NCBI GenBank assembly: GCA_032988165.1
Contig: JANTQF010000087.1
Location: 55,857 to 119,856, forward strand
Reading direction: 5' to 3'
DNA: 64,000 nucleotides
Origin: Emmonsiellopsis sp. PD_33
Lineage: Eukaryota > Ascomycota > Eurotiomycetes > Onygenales > Ajellomycetaceae
Shown: positions 1 to 11,386 of the stretch, in pieces
Numbering within the stretch: the first letter of the stretch is position 1
Layout: each line of letters begins with the position of its first letter
Translations under genes and position numbers: made by a program
Notes under the pieces: generated by a model
What the model was told of the DNA's origin: nothing
The model's database searches: none
Seen by the model: the letters and a program-made list of their open reading frames with translations, nothing else

Positions 1-1358
1 ACTTTCAAGGTTCAAATATGAGAGACCCCAGCCTACAACAACCCCTATTGCCAATGTCCACCGTGGTCGTCCCTGGTCATCGACCTTTGCCAGGAACTCG
101 GGAATTAATCGTTGGTGGGCGAGTGTTCGCAGGATTCGAGAGCCCATATAGATGTATTCTGCTGTCAGTGCAAGGATGGATAGGATGATGCACACGGTGA
201 TAATATCGGCAACGGCTGGGATCCCAGCCTCTCTCACCGCAATGACAAATGGTGATGCAGCGACACCTGTTCCTCCTAATAGGTTAGGATTGTCTGAACG
301 CACAAGAAGCGTAACGAATACGATGCAGCTGGAATATACTGTGGCGACACGGACAGGAACAATCTTCGCAGCCTGGGACAGGGAGAATCGGGGCGTCTCG
401 GTTTCGCCTGCAATGATTCCCATGAAAAGTTGGGCACCCATTGCCCAAATGGCCAGAAGACAACTGCGTCCAAACCCCCCAAAACCGTTCTTAAAGGCCG
501 GGAGTTCCGTCCATGTCTCGCCATGGTGTGCGTAACCCGTAGGCCCAGCGCCGCAGACCAGAGCCAACGAAACGCAGATTATGAACAGAAACGCAAACAG
601 CTTGGCTATACTAGTGATGTACTCAAACCAGGCAAACACGCGGTTGGGGAGAAAGAATAAAACACTGCTCGCAAACATGAAGATGGTTACTGCTGGCAGT
701 CAGAAAGGGGCCAATTGCACTAGGATGGACAAAAGTACGTACTCAGAGCAGCGGGGGGAATAGCATTATCGGTATTCCAAAGCCCAACAAGAATGACAAA
801 CATTGCCGATTCTGAGGCCACAATGGCAGTCAGACCTGTGTGAGTTGCATGTGAGTTTATGCGAGCCCCTTGTTGGGCGACATTAGCCAAAGGACAAACG
901 TACTCAGCCACTCCGCGAATCCAACTCCAAAAGCCAAGGCTGGATCGAGCCAGCGCCCAGCATAATCCACAAAATTTCCAGAGGTCGGGAACATGATCGT
1001 CATCTCAGCAATGGTTTGCACCATGGCCCAGACGGTTGTAGCTGCCAGGAGGTATGAGAGAACCATCGTTCCGGGACCACCCTCCGCCAGAGCCTTGCCT
1101 ATACCGACGAAGAGGCCAGCACCAATGTTGGCTCCCAAACTGATAATCTGTTTTTTCGAGAATCAGTACCAAGAGTCCAGGCGGGGGGAGGCGTGGAGGT
1201 CATTTTACATGAACATGTCGAGGGCTGAATGACCGTTTGAATTTCCCGTTTCTATCGTCATGCTCCTGAGCTTTCGCGAACTCCACCGCGTCGACAATGC
1301 TCCTGTTTGTAATCGAGATTCCGTCCCCTGCATCATCATGCTCGGTCGTTGGATTCAT
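1..1358 (-). CDS. Amino-acid permease, APC superfamily (3' end cut by window edge)
   Basis: Membrane carrier for amino acids or related amines at the plasma membrane. Four exons can be joined without stops: 1358-1209, 1147-904, 835-743 and 689 to beyond base 1, each with GT-AG borders. The start ATG at 1358 gives a hydrophilic 50-residue amino-terminal tail, then the first membrane span with the APC signature SLGANIGAGLFVGIGKAL. Further spans follow, including a GIIAGETETPR segment like the conserved A-x-E-x-x-x-PR loop of fungal YAT-type permeases. The carboxyl end lies outside the window. GATA-type motifs upstream fit nitrogen control. Substrate cannot be told from sequence; family-level call is secure, exon borders are inferred by hand. 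Confidence 0.88.
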
Positions 1359-2388
1359 GTCTTCGCGGTACTCCGTACAAACGCAGCTTTGAACAGTAGA
1401 AAAATATGGCCCAGAGGGATCCATTGGGGAGGCCACAAGGCACATATATACACGGTAGATAGAGGATTCTCCATCTTTTCTAGCCGTTTATCAATTTCCT
1501 AGAGAAGGACGGCTTTCTCCATGCTCTCCCCACTTCTGCCAGACAGACAGAAGCGCTGCGTGGGGCAGATAAGGCATTACCCCGAAAGCTGGAGAGAGAT
1601 ATACCCGACTGACAGCGGGAGACACTGTGGAGTCTGTCTGATATCAGACAAAGAACTAGTTATCCAGATGCATCCTCATCAAGCCTTTCTTTTCTAGCCA
1701 ATATTATGGAATAATGGAAAAGGACAGTCATGGTTCCTCCTTTGAGGAAGCAACCGATACTCGGTAGAGGGACGGGAATAGGGGATGATCTCAAGCGGGG
1801 AAGCTATCACTAACTAGGGCTAAGGGAGGTAAAAAATGGAGCTTAGCTCTCAGCCCCTCCGGTAACTAATTGGAGGGATACACTTTGTGCGTGGGATTTG
1901 GAGGAGCTAAGATTATCCAATTATCATTCTAGGTTTATCTGAACATTGATATAAAAAACGACAATTGAACAACCCATATTCGGTATTACTATGGCCTGTA
2001 GCTCATCCCAAAAGTGGGGGGGGATGTGTAGAATATTGCATAGCTGCCTTTAAATGTGATATTAACACATCTGCTATCTGTATCGTAGGTGAGAAAGGGC
2101 TCATGACATAAAATGGAGGATAGTATGGAGACATTTAACCATGTTATAGAAACGTTCTTGGTTCTCAGTCACCGGAGCGGAATTCAAAAACGAGTTGTTA
2201 AGAATCCTAGAATGGCAATGCAGACAGCCCCCAAAATGGCAACAAGTGAGACTCGACGAAATGTTCCTTTGCGCAGAAGCAATCCATCCCTTTCCCCCTT
2301 TCTGAACATGATCTTCCGGGGGGACAACAAAACTATTTCTGCCCTACCCCCCTTGCCCCCCAGCAAGAACAATATAAAAGAAAGGCCA
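1359..2388. promoter_or_regulatory. Intergenic: permease promoter and GH28 3' side, with GATA motifs
   Basis: No gene is seen here. Upstream of the permease there are HGATAR sites, the core bound by AreA-type nitrogen regulators: AGATAG at 1457-1462, AGATAA at 1567-1572, and TTATCA (reverse TGATAA) at 1921-1926. Fungal amino-acid permeases are commonly AreA targets, so a role is plausible but not shown. The half towards 2388 is the 3' flank of the GH28 gene. Confidence 0.4.
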
Positions 2389-3857
2389 TCAAGCCGGCCC
2401 ATCCAATTCCTGCGGCCAATTTCCCGGACAAGACCTCGAACACGGCAGTCCAGAATCCGCCTGGTTGGCAATATTCGAACACAGATACTCCACCTCCCCC
2501 TCATCCAAGGTCGTAATATCAAAATCAACAAATCTCAAATTCTGGCCCGGCGCCGACGCGCTACAATGTATCCCCGCACCAACATTATACCTCGCCGTGC
2601 CCCTAATATTTTCCCACGTAATATCTGAAATCGGGAGACGGGAGCCATCGCAATTTTGGCCCGAATATATGCAGGGCGAGATATAGATGGGCTGGTTGAC
2701 GTCGCTGAATTCGATGTTTCGAAAGGTTATGTTCTTCACGTACCCACCGTTTGCCGGGTAGGTCTTGATCCAGGCGGCGTTGCTGCTGTGGTTTAGGCGG
2801 ATGTTTTCGAAGAGGACGTTCTCGACGTAGTCGATTGCGTTGTTGCCGATGGATCCGATTACCATGGCGCCGGACTCGTAGCAGGTTATGTCGCTGACGT
2901 GGATGTTTGTGCTGTTCCCTTTTGCAGAGATGCAGTCCTGTGGTTATGCGTGCTCTTGTATTAGTGTTTGTGACTGTTTTTTTATGTGAGTATCGGGCCG
3001 GGTAAAGGGGGAAGAAAGGGGTAGCAGGAGAGAGGAAAAGAGACGGGAAAATAGCCATTGCTCATACATCGCCGCTGGTAACCGTCCAGTTAGAGATTCT
3101 GACGTTATTAGAGTTCCATGTATTTGTCCCGTCAGTGTTGACAGTCGACCATTGGGAGTTGGAGGTCGCATTCATGTCAAGATTGGTCATGGTGATGTTA
3201 TCCGAATATGCGATGAACGTGTGCCTATACCAAAGCCATCGTGTCAGACAACCATATCAATATTCCAGGTCGCACCATCACTCCTATCAAAATACAACAA
3301 AACCATAAAAAACAGGGGGTAAGGGTTCTCCCTAACCAGAACTGCGGTTGTATCCACTTAATCCCATCAACAAGCACATTCCTCGCCTCCCACAACGTGA
3401 ACGAAATTGGACGCCCATTCTGATTCCCCTGGTTCTTATTCTGGTCATACCACAGCTGGCCGTTCCCATCAAAAAGCGCCTGGTAGTGTCCCCGGATCGT
3501 GAAATTATCCCCGCCCAGTCTCCACGCCGTCGAGCGGCCCGAATACTCGACCGAAATGCTGTTGGAGAGCCAGTACTGGATATCCGTGCTCCAGATAAAG
3601 GTCCCGTAGATGTTTACCTCGCAGTTGGAGATATCCCGGATATCCATGACACGTTGGATGGAATACGTCCCCGTTTCGAAGTTGATGATGCCATCCTGGC
3701 CGCACTGCAAGAAAGCATCGACGACTTGGACCGAGTCGTCTTGATCCCCGCCAAGGGGGGTGACGGTGCAGGTTGACCCTTCTTTGACTACATCTGCGAA
3801 AGTGGGCTGGAAGAGTAACTGAAGAAGTAATAGGATCGAGAAGCCTGTGAAATGCAT
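2389..3857 (-). CDS. Secreted GH28 exo-polygalacturonase (RgxC-like)
   Basis: Glycoside hydrolase family 28 enzyme expected to remove galacturonate (or related residues) from pectin outside the cell. Exons 3857-3337, 3224-3068 and 2937-2389 join cleanly. The start at 3857 gives a signal peptide (MHFTGFSILLLLQLLFQPTFA); an upstream in-frame ATG at 3878 is less convincing. GH28 landmarks are NTDG, then GDDC formed across the second intron. The segment where most GH28 enzymes have GHG reads YESGAMVIGSIG, so the usual histidine is absent; I recall this form from the fungal RgxB/RgxC exo group. Many Cys and N-glycosylation sites fit secretion. Family call is firm, exact substrate is not. Confidence 0.9.
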
Positions 3858-4958
3858 ATTTCCGGGTAACAAAACCATTCACGGGTCGCTGGCGAGGTAC
3901 AGTTGAGAGAGGAAGTTCTCAGAAATGCAATACACCCTTCCCAGAACGTAGTTTCGAATCTTTCATTAATCATAGATAGCCATGCTGCTAGTCAATGCCT
4001 TTTCTAGAGACATTATCTAGAAATAGCCCTCGCCCAAAGGCACTCCATTGAGAGTAGGGAAATAATATCCCCATCTTGCAAACGGTTGGAGGGAATTCGG
4101 ACCTCCATTCATGACTGAAATTAATATGGAAAATCTGAGGTCCGGCCAGTGGAAGGCCAGAACTGGGTGGGATATCTGGGTAGGCGCTGGCAAGCAAGCA
4201 ATACCCGAGCTGCAATGGCGAGTTGAGTAGTGAGTGAAGAAAAAACTTCATTCCCTGTCGGTCATATGGATGTAGCAGGCCAATACAAGGCAGACCATTT
4301 CCGGAGAGGGGTAGGCCATAGAGCGAATGTATGTATGTATGTGAGATAAGACAGGTTTTTTCCTTGGAACTACTCCAGGTATCGCCCTGTCTGGCTATCG
4401 GGACCTGGCCGGCAACCATGATCGATGGGTTGGGACAAGTCTAGATCTGAATCGAGGACGTAAAGTCATTTCATGAACTGTGCTGTGTTGCGGGGGGAAG
4501 GCTATAGAAGCAGACCGGACGATGATATGAACGGAGGATCCATTCCACTTCTTAAAACGCAGAGACATGTTGAGAACTGGTCAAAGGGTGTCCTTGCGTT
4601 AGGTACAAGGGGTGGCCGGATAAATAGCAACGCGGGCCGGCGAATCCTGGAACCTCAGACGTTCGGGCCGATTTTGCGGGGACGCTCAACCCCTGTCGAT
4701 TCAGGGGCCAGGGGGTTCGACCCAACCCGAGGTCAAGAGAACACAACAACACAGGAAATAAGCCGTTGCCGCTCATTGGAGTAGATTCTCTTCCTCATTA
4801 GATTGTCAGCTCGCGGAAAAACATTTATTTTGGTCCTTGTTTCTACATCCTAGGGAAAATCAGAGCCGACAGAACTATCAATGGCATATATTAGTCTCTC
4901 CAAATATGTAATCCAATTAAAAAGTATCAAGAAAATTACACCAACAAAGCTCCCAATC
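3858..4958. other. Intergenic, GH28 promoter and esterase 3' flank
   Basis: About 1.1 kb between the GH28 start and the esterase stop. Open frames on either strand (for example minus 3988-4419) have no recognisable domain, no signal of splicing and biased low-complexity content. A short ATGT repeat lies near 4327-4341. Nothing else supported. Confidence 0.4.
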
Positions 4959-7054
4959 TCATAGATCGCTCCGACTCTTCACCCCTCCCTCACCACCCGC
5001 GGGCGCCGTAAAATTTGCCGACGCATCCTCCTCACTAACCTTTGGCCCCAACGAACTCTGCAAAAACGCTCCTGGAGGCGCATACCCATTCAAATTCGTC
5101 GCGGCCTTACAAAGCTCCAAAAAGAAATCACACAATGACTCGCCTGCCTTCACGTTCTGCTCGTCCGTCACTAGACTAAATCCAAAATCGCCCACGTTCA
5201 ACGTATTCGTGAACGCCTCGTCTTCCCCTGTGCCCGGGTGCGGCCACTCGATCGTTGGCGGGAGGTGAGGGTCTGCGCGGGCCTTGTTTGGATCGCCATG
5301 GATGGCGTGGCTGGTTAGGTAGCTTTGGTAGGCGGAGGCGACACCGCTGAATAATGGGAGTATGTTAAACGGCATGGTTTTGTTGAGCAAATTGACGGGA
5401 ATGGCGTCGTCGAAAAATGTCGCGAGGATGTCTGTGCCGTGTATGCCCAGAGTGGCGCTATATTGCGCGTTGAACGTCTTGCCGAAGAATGCTTCGGTGA
5501 CGTAGCGCGTGTTGCAGGTGAAAGAGCTGTCCCGGACAAAAGCCTTGGTGCGGTCCCGTACCAGCTTGAAGCGGCTGCCGGTTAGGTTAGCGGGAGGGTA
5601 TTGGTCTAGGATGATTTCGAGGGCCTCTGAGGGTACGTAGCTCGGGATGATGGATTTGACGAAGTTGACGAATTGATCGTTTGTGACGACTTTGGGGTTT
5701 GAGAATAGTTCGGCTTCATTGGAGGTGTGGGAGATGATTAGGGAGTCGACGTCGCTCCAGTAGTTACCTATATCATGTCAATATAATGCCAAACTTGGTA
5801 TTCGTATAAGGTGATATTACCAGTGATGTATTCAAGATTGGCCAGTTGTCGAATGAGAGTGCCATCAGTTGCGGGTCCCATGTTTGACGTCCCCTCCGGC
5901 GCTGCCCCAATAGCTGCGCGGTTTGCCTTCTTAAGCGTGTCTTCATCCGCGGCTCGAAGGCAGGCCATGTCGCCTCCAGGGCATCCTGCGGCTTCTGCAA
6001 AAGTTTGGAACGTATCCTCCAGGGCACCATGGCGGTCGTAGAGGATTTGGTACGCGGGACTCAACATGACCGCCTTCGAGAATAGGGGGTCTTGTTTGCC
6101 TCCAAAACCAACCAGATGATGGTAAATAGATCCTGCACCTGCAGACTCACCCCACGCGCTTACTTGGGATTTATCGCCGCCAACAAGTTGGATAAAATCT
6201 TGAACCCACTGAAAAGCGGCACGCTGGTCCCATAACCCAAGGTTTGGAGTTCCCTCCTTTTCCATCGTTTTCCCGGCTAGCCAACCGTAAGCGCCAAGCT
6301 AGAGAAATGTTAGAACACACTGTTGTATAAACCAGGACCCAGCAGATACATATCGCATACCCTATAATTCATCGATGCAAATATTATTTCCCCCCCGGAT
6401 GCCTTAATGGGGCCTGTTCCATCATAAAGTGGCAAAAGTGGAAAGTCACCAAAAGCCCCAGTGAACATCGACTTGCTCCCCAATGTATAGGCCCCTCCAT
6501 ATATCCAGACGACAACAGGCATCCGATGCTGGTCCGGCTCACGAACAGCCTTTCCAGGGACCTGCAGGTCCAGGAATAAGCAATCTTCCGACGCGCCGCC
6601 AGAAAGAGCGCCTAATACGCCACTGAGGAGAACGGAGGCCGGTGTTTTGCCCAGTTGATCGGATCCGAAGAGCGTGAAAGGAAGTTCTTGAATGCAAGCC
6701 GGTCCATACTTGCCGTCTTGTATTCCAGGAGTCAGCTCCGGTGGTGCCGGTTTTGCGAATCGGAGATCTCCAACTGGAGGCGCAGCAAATCGGATGTTAT
6801 TGAAATGGTATATCTATCGCGTTTATTAGTCGCTTGGGTTGTCGCATCGATTAATCCTTGAAAGATGAGAGGGTCCGTACATCGGCAATAGCATCATATC
6901 TTGCAGCGCGGTAAGTGGCATATGGGAGCGTCAAAATTGGCAAGCCATCTGGCCCTTCGTCAAAAGTGACCCCTAGGGCTGCATCGTGTGAGGACTGGTT
7001 ATATCCCAACGCCAAGCCTGCTACACCCAGAGTCAATAGGGCTGAGAGAATCAT
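4959..7054 (-). CDS. Secreted carboxylesterase/lipase type B
   Basis: Alpha/beta-hydrolase of the carboxylesterase B (cholinesterase-like) family that hydrolyses ester bonds, probably outside the cell. Exons 7054-6881, 6813-6361, 6298-5821 and 5767-4959 join to 637 residues, within the family's usual 530-650. The start at 7054 yields a signal peptide (MILSALLTLGVAGLALG); an in-frame upstream ATG at 7123 would bury it. The nucleophile elbow is GESAGAGS; the acid is the Glu in SNEAELF; the His is in LGIHGTD. An APPVGDLRF segment near the amino end and an EDCLFLDLQVP block match the two family signatures. Neighbouring secreted hydrolases suggest a biomass role. Substrate unknown. Confidence 0.9.
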
Positions 7055-7138
7055 CGCGACTCTTTCAGGATCGCCCCTTCGTTTTGGTAGGTACAGACAG
7101 CCATTCTCAGGATCCAGAGCCACGGATACGGTCTTGTC

Positions 7139-7146
7139 TATATATA
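7139..7146 (-). promoter_or_regulatory. TATA-like box of the carboxylesterase
   Basis: An eight-base TATATATA lies about 85 bases upstream of the chosen esterase start codon at 7054, a usual distance for a fungal TATA element with a short leader. It also supports the 7054 start over 7123. Confidence 0.4.
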
Positions 7147-8493
7147 CAAATCCATAAACACGGGGGAGTGGGGAATGGGTGGGCTCACATGAAAAGGGGA
7201 CTTCGACTCAAAGGGAGCTTGATCGACGGGGGCTAGTTTAGTGGTTAACTTAGGGCGGAAAAAATGCTCGCGTCGAAGAAGGATTGGCTATCTTGCGCCT
7301 GAGGGGAGCCGTTCGTGGTGGGATCTCTGAGTCTCGTCTCCGCATTGACTCTGCCCCATGGGGTAGACTCCACTCGAACCCCATTGGCAGTTCCGCCGAA
7401 TACATCCCTCAAGATAGAGAGGGATGGACAAGATCAAAAGCTTCATGCTAAAGACACAGGGAAATTGGGCATATCCCTCCAATTATAGCGATGTTTTGAG
7501 GGCAATTGGTGTTTGTGAGCTGGGTTCGTGAGCGTCAAAGCCAGATTGCCTCATGTTGGCCAATGCGAAACCTGCACTAAAAGCACAGAGATCAAGTTGG
7601 CGCTATTTGGTTCGGTCGAGTTTAGGGCTGGAGCTATCCCATCTTGCCGAGCCTCGGTCATGGAGACAGGGTTTGATCACACCACGAGAAACATGTTCGT
7701 TGTGGTGTGGCTAGCGAGAGAACCAGAGGAATTCATATCAAGGGCCCGTAACAAATCAGGAATTTTTCATTTTGCTGAAGCTGCCAAATTTGATAGTAGA
7801 TATAGTTGTTGAACCCATCTCTTTCATAGAATTGTGGCCCATCTGCTAGTTTGCCTGCGAGCTAGCATAATAGAAATTCCCCAGGGCGAATTGATGAACT
7901 GCAATCGGAACTGCCATGATTCAGCATGTTTAACAGTTTGCTTTATAGCTGGAATAGAATTCAGGAATCCGGGAATGAGCAAAACGAAATACGGCACGTC
8001 AACTAGTTCCTTTTGGAACTTCGTAACGCCACATAACCAATTGTCAATCGTCAAATCGGACCGAAAGCAGTCGTGGCGATCCGTGGTGTAACAAGCATAG
8101 AAAAGAAATGATTGCCTTGAACGGACCTGCTCCTTGACGCGACAGAGACATGGTCAAAACAGCATGATATTAGCAGGAGGGTAGGATGCGAGAAATCTAC
8201 CCCAAGTTCCAACCTTTTAATAGCACGGAGCTCTTCTCTCCACTCCGTAGCTGCATGTCGAATGCGATCTAACCAAGGGAAAAGAAAGGTCTGTGTTGAA
8301 CAGCGGGCGGCAGCGTCAGGAAAACCTAAATCTTCGACCTCCGTGAAAGTTTCTACTTCGCGGTCATAGGTAGTAGCCACTCCAGGTACAATAAAATAGT
8401 AGGTATTTAGATGTAAAGTTAGCTCAAAATTAGTTAAAGGGGTTGTCCCCAGATTTCGTACCGATAGCCTTGCTGAGGAAACCCGATTGTTTT
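7147..8493. other. Intergenic, no supported gene
   Basis: Roughly 1.35 kb between the esterase promoter and the sugar-transporter stop. One minus-strand frame (8051-8497) is open for 148 residues and touches the transporter stop, but shows no family resemblance and no signal peptide or membrane span. Nothing else seen. Confidence 0.35.
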
Positions 8494-10481
8494 TCACACG
8501 GGTTTTGGATTCTGTGTGACCACTTTGGCATCCAGGCTACTCTCCCCAGCTGCTAAATCCTTCCTTGCCCTCTCTATATTGGCCTCGAGCTTACTTGGGA
8601 GAGGCCGGGCCTTGAATGCCCAAATATGCTCGTTAGTAAAAACATCGTCCATCTCTTCTAAACTCCTGCCACAAGTTTCCTGAAACAAAAGAAATACATG
8701 AACCACTGCACCGAGACAGATAGTGCCAAATATGAAGTAAACCTGTTAAATGAGCAAGCAAGTTATTAGCGGGCTGTGGGAATATACCATAGACGGATGG
8801 CGCCGAGTTCCTAACCTTGTATTGAATATTTTGGAAAGCGGGGGGCGTGAAAAAAGTCAGGGAGAAATTCATTGCCCAGTTGAAAACGGTAGCCAACGAC
8901 ACGGTCTTGCTGCGGATATATAAGGGGATGATTTCGGTAGGATATACCCTAGTACATGTCAGTGGCCGCATTTAGAGCAATATATCAGCAAAAACATACC
9001 ATCCCACAGGCCTATATCGGAAATTTGTTAGAACATACGCAGTTATGAGGGAGGATATCGTGACTTACCCCCAGGTCGGTGCGAAAGTAGCAATGAATAG
9101 GTACGAACAAGCAATAATCGCTCTTGATGCCTTGGGATTGGTGACTACCCAAGTTACCGATTTTACCCCATTGAGGCCACCCGGGACGGCATGACCATAC
9201 GTGGCCATGAGGGCGCCTTCGGTGAAGAGCCACATCGCCATAAGAAATGAGCCCGCCATCATAAGTCGACGCCGAGACCATTTATCCATGAATATGAGAG
9301 CCGGAACAGTCATGACAACGTTGATAACATACTGGATAGAAGCAGCAAGAAGGGTATTGTTTCCAGTAAGACCAGCCATCTGGAAGATATATACGATGTA
9401 ATACAGCATCGCATTTGTACCAGTATATTGTGCCCAAATATGAGCAAATATGGCACAATGGACCCGAATAATATTCCGGCGTCGGAATAGCTCCAGCCAG
9501 GACTGACTCTGAAATTGGCGCTCCAGGCTTTTGTACACCATCAGAGGCTGTTTATCGAGAGGGTAGGGGCTAAATTACTCACTCGATTTTTTCCTTTATC
9601 TCCTGCACCTCAGCAATGATAACGGGGTCTAGTTGGTTCCCATTCGCATGTAAATTCGCAAGTATCTCAATTGCCTCATCCCACCTGTCGTTGCTCGCCA
9701 GCCAACGAGGAGAGCGTGGAATGAAAGGTATTGCGCAAAGTAAAATAAATCCCGGGATCATCTGCAGTCCCCAGGGCAGGCGGAAAGATGCATTTCCTTT
9801 TATAAAAGATGTCCCATATGAGACATAATACATGACGAGAATCTATATCCATTAAATTAAAGTCTGATACCAAAAATCAACTTCCACGGAAATTTTACCT
9901 ACGCCCCAAGTAACCATCCACTGTTCAAATGCCAAAAGCCGGCCCCGGTTACGGGGAAGACTTATCTCCGCAATAAGGATAGGACTGTAAACGTCAAGAG
10001 ATTAGCCATGCAAATGATAAATATCAGGCCGATTCTTCCAGCGTAGCCTTACCCTTGACTCGTGAGCATGCCCACGGCGAAACCATTGATCATACGAGAA
10101 ACAATTAGCATAGCAACATTTTGAACGGCTGACATCAAACTTGAGCCAATTATCCAAATAATGCAGGCTATGAACAATGAATCGCGTCGACCGCGTCTGT
10201 CGCTTGTCCAGGAAGAAAACAACGCGCCCAGTAAAGAGCCACCCGCCATGCATGCCGTGATCCCGCCTTGAAGCACAGAATCCGGGCTGTTAAAATATGT
10301 TTTATACTGTTAATCAAGACCAGTTAGCCAGAAATAGAGCTAATCGAGAATTTATAAGGCCCACCTGCTCCGTGCCAATGATGGCAGACATACTGGAGAC
10401 ATCGAAGCCCTGAATAAGGCCACCGATGGTTGCCAGGCCTGTGATGGCGTACACATTGTAGATCTTTGGGGGTTGCTTCAT
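8494..10481 (-). CDS. MFS sugar transporter, 12-TM type, eight exons
   Basis: Major-facilitator sugar:proton symporter of the plasma membrane. Exons: 10481-10365, 10306-10053, 9984-9903, 9842-9583, 9527-9069, 9011-9000, 8948-8816, 8742-8494; the sum is 1566 bases, 521 residues, the usual size. Family marks in order: GGLIQGFDVSSMS in TM1, SDRRGRR in the TM2-3 loop, IPRSPRWL at the end of TM6, GPVGWVYPTEI spanning TM10, and QETCGRSLEE after TM12. Exon 6 is only 12 bases yet supplies the core of the GPVGW motif. The 55-base intron before exon 5 uses an AAAAG acceptor, which turns the reading into EKIDLERQF and avoids an in-frame stop. It is divergent from the broken regulator at 10709. Substrate not determinable. 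Confidence 0.93.
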
Positions 10482-10708
10482 CGTGGTGAGATGGAGGAAA
10501 CGATGATTTTTTGGACTTATCTAGTACTTAGGCCTCTCGTTCCAAGGTTAGTTAACTTAGCGCAGGGGGCAGTTCATCATTTAAATATCCTCAATCCCCC
10601 AAATCCTCGATTCTCGTCATCTTTCCATCAACTTCAGCTTGTGTAACCCCAGGTCATCACAGCTGAAGCGACATCCGAGTCTTTAGTTGGTTAACTAGTT
10701 ACACACTA
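10482..10708. promoter_or_regulatory. Shared divergent promoter, transporter/regulator
   Basis: Only 227 bases separate the transporter start (minus strand) from the regulator start (plus strand), so the two must share control sequence. Head-to-head sugar carrier and Zn2Cys6 regulator is a common layout of fungal catabolic clusters. No precise binding site is assigned. Confidence 0.5.
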
Positions 10709-11385
10709 ATGGATCTCGCGAGGAACTTGAACCCTGGCAGCGAGACTCTCGGGATATCAAAGTCTGCTAAGAAAAGCAGAACACGAACCGGTAGGTGCGC
10801 CTTCATCCAGTGTATTTACTTGGATTTTTTAATGGGCTGAGCTGGATGTTTTTTTTTCTTTCTTTCTTTTTGAATAGGGTGCGCTTTATGTCGAGCTCGG
10901 AAGGTAAGAATAGTGTCCCACGTCCTAAATGTCCAGTGAAATTGCTAATACCGATTTAAAGATCAAATGTGACGAGCACGACATCGCTTGTTTGAATTGC
11001 GAGCGCCTCCATCTCAATTGCCCTGGCTATGGCCTTGAAGTTGCTTGTCGCTTGAGGAGCTCAGAGATTCCAGCCAACGAGGACCCCAGTTTGATCACCC
11101 AAGCAGGCATTAAAAGAAGACGAACACATCGGTCTTGTACCACGTGCGTTCGTCCAAGACAATATGCTCTAGAACAAGCCCTGTCTGCGAGAGATGTACT
11201 CGAAAAAGGATCGAATGCATATATGCCAATACTTCAAAACATACCCGAGCACAAGCTTCCCTGACTCCCCTATCGCCGCAGGGACAAGCCGATTCCTCAG
11301 TTGCAAGGCAAAGCCATAGGGCCAGCACCCTGTACCAACGGCAACGAAACCCCATCACGGAACAGCCACAGATCATCCGTTGTCT
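10709..11385 (+). pseudogene. Truncated, frameshifted double Zn2Cys6 transcription factor
   Basis: Remnant of a nuclear regulator. Exons 10709-10790, 10878-10903 and 10962 onward join with good splice sites; the first intron has a long CTTT-rich tract before its AG. The first zinc cluster is intact with spacing C-x2-C-x6-C-x6-C-x2-C-x6-C (starting CALCRARKIKC). About 50 residues on, a second cluster begins in the same frame (SCTTCV) but finishes one frame over (KTICSRTSPVCERC), because the stretch 11148-11157 is one base short; with that base the spacing would again be exact. In the original frame the product ends at 11264. The shifted frame looks regulator-like to about 11370, then runs antisense into the sulfatase. 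The middle-homology and carboxyl regions are missing. Confidence 0.75.
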
Positions 11386-11386
11386 T

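Noticed and set aside
2113..2628. 171-residue plus-strand frame
   Set aside because: It is antisense to the last exon of the GH28 gene, which has clear catalytic motifs.
4714..4723. GGTTCGACCC, resembling a tRNA T-loop
   Set aside because: No matching acceptor, D or anticodon stems could be folded around it.
8051..8497. 148-residue minus-strand frame abutting the transporter stop
   Set aside because: No family resemblance and no expected gene features; kept only as a note in the intergenic entry.
9570..9582. A 13-base 'intron' that would join KEKI to DPYPLDKQPL in the transporter
   Set aside because: Too short for a spliceosomal intron; the 55-base intron to 9528 gives a family-consistent reading.
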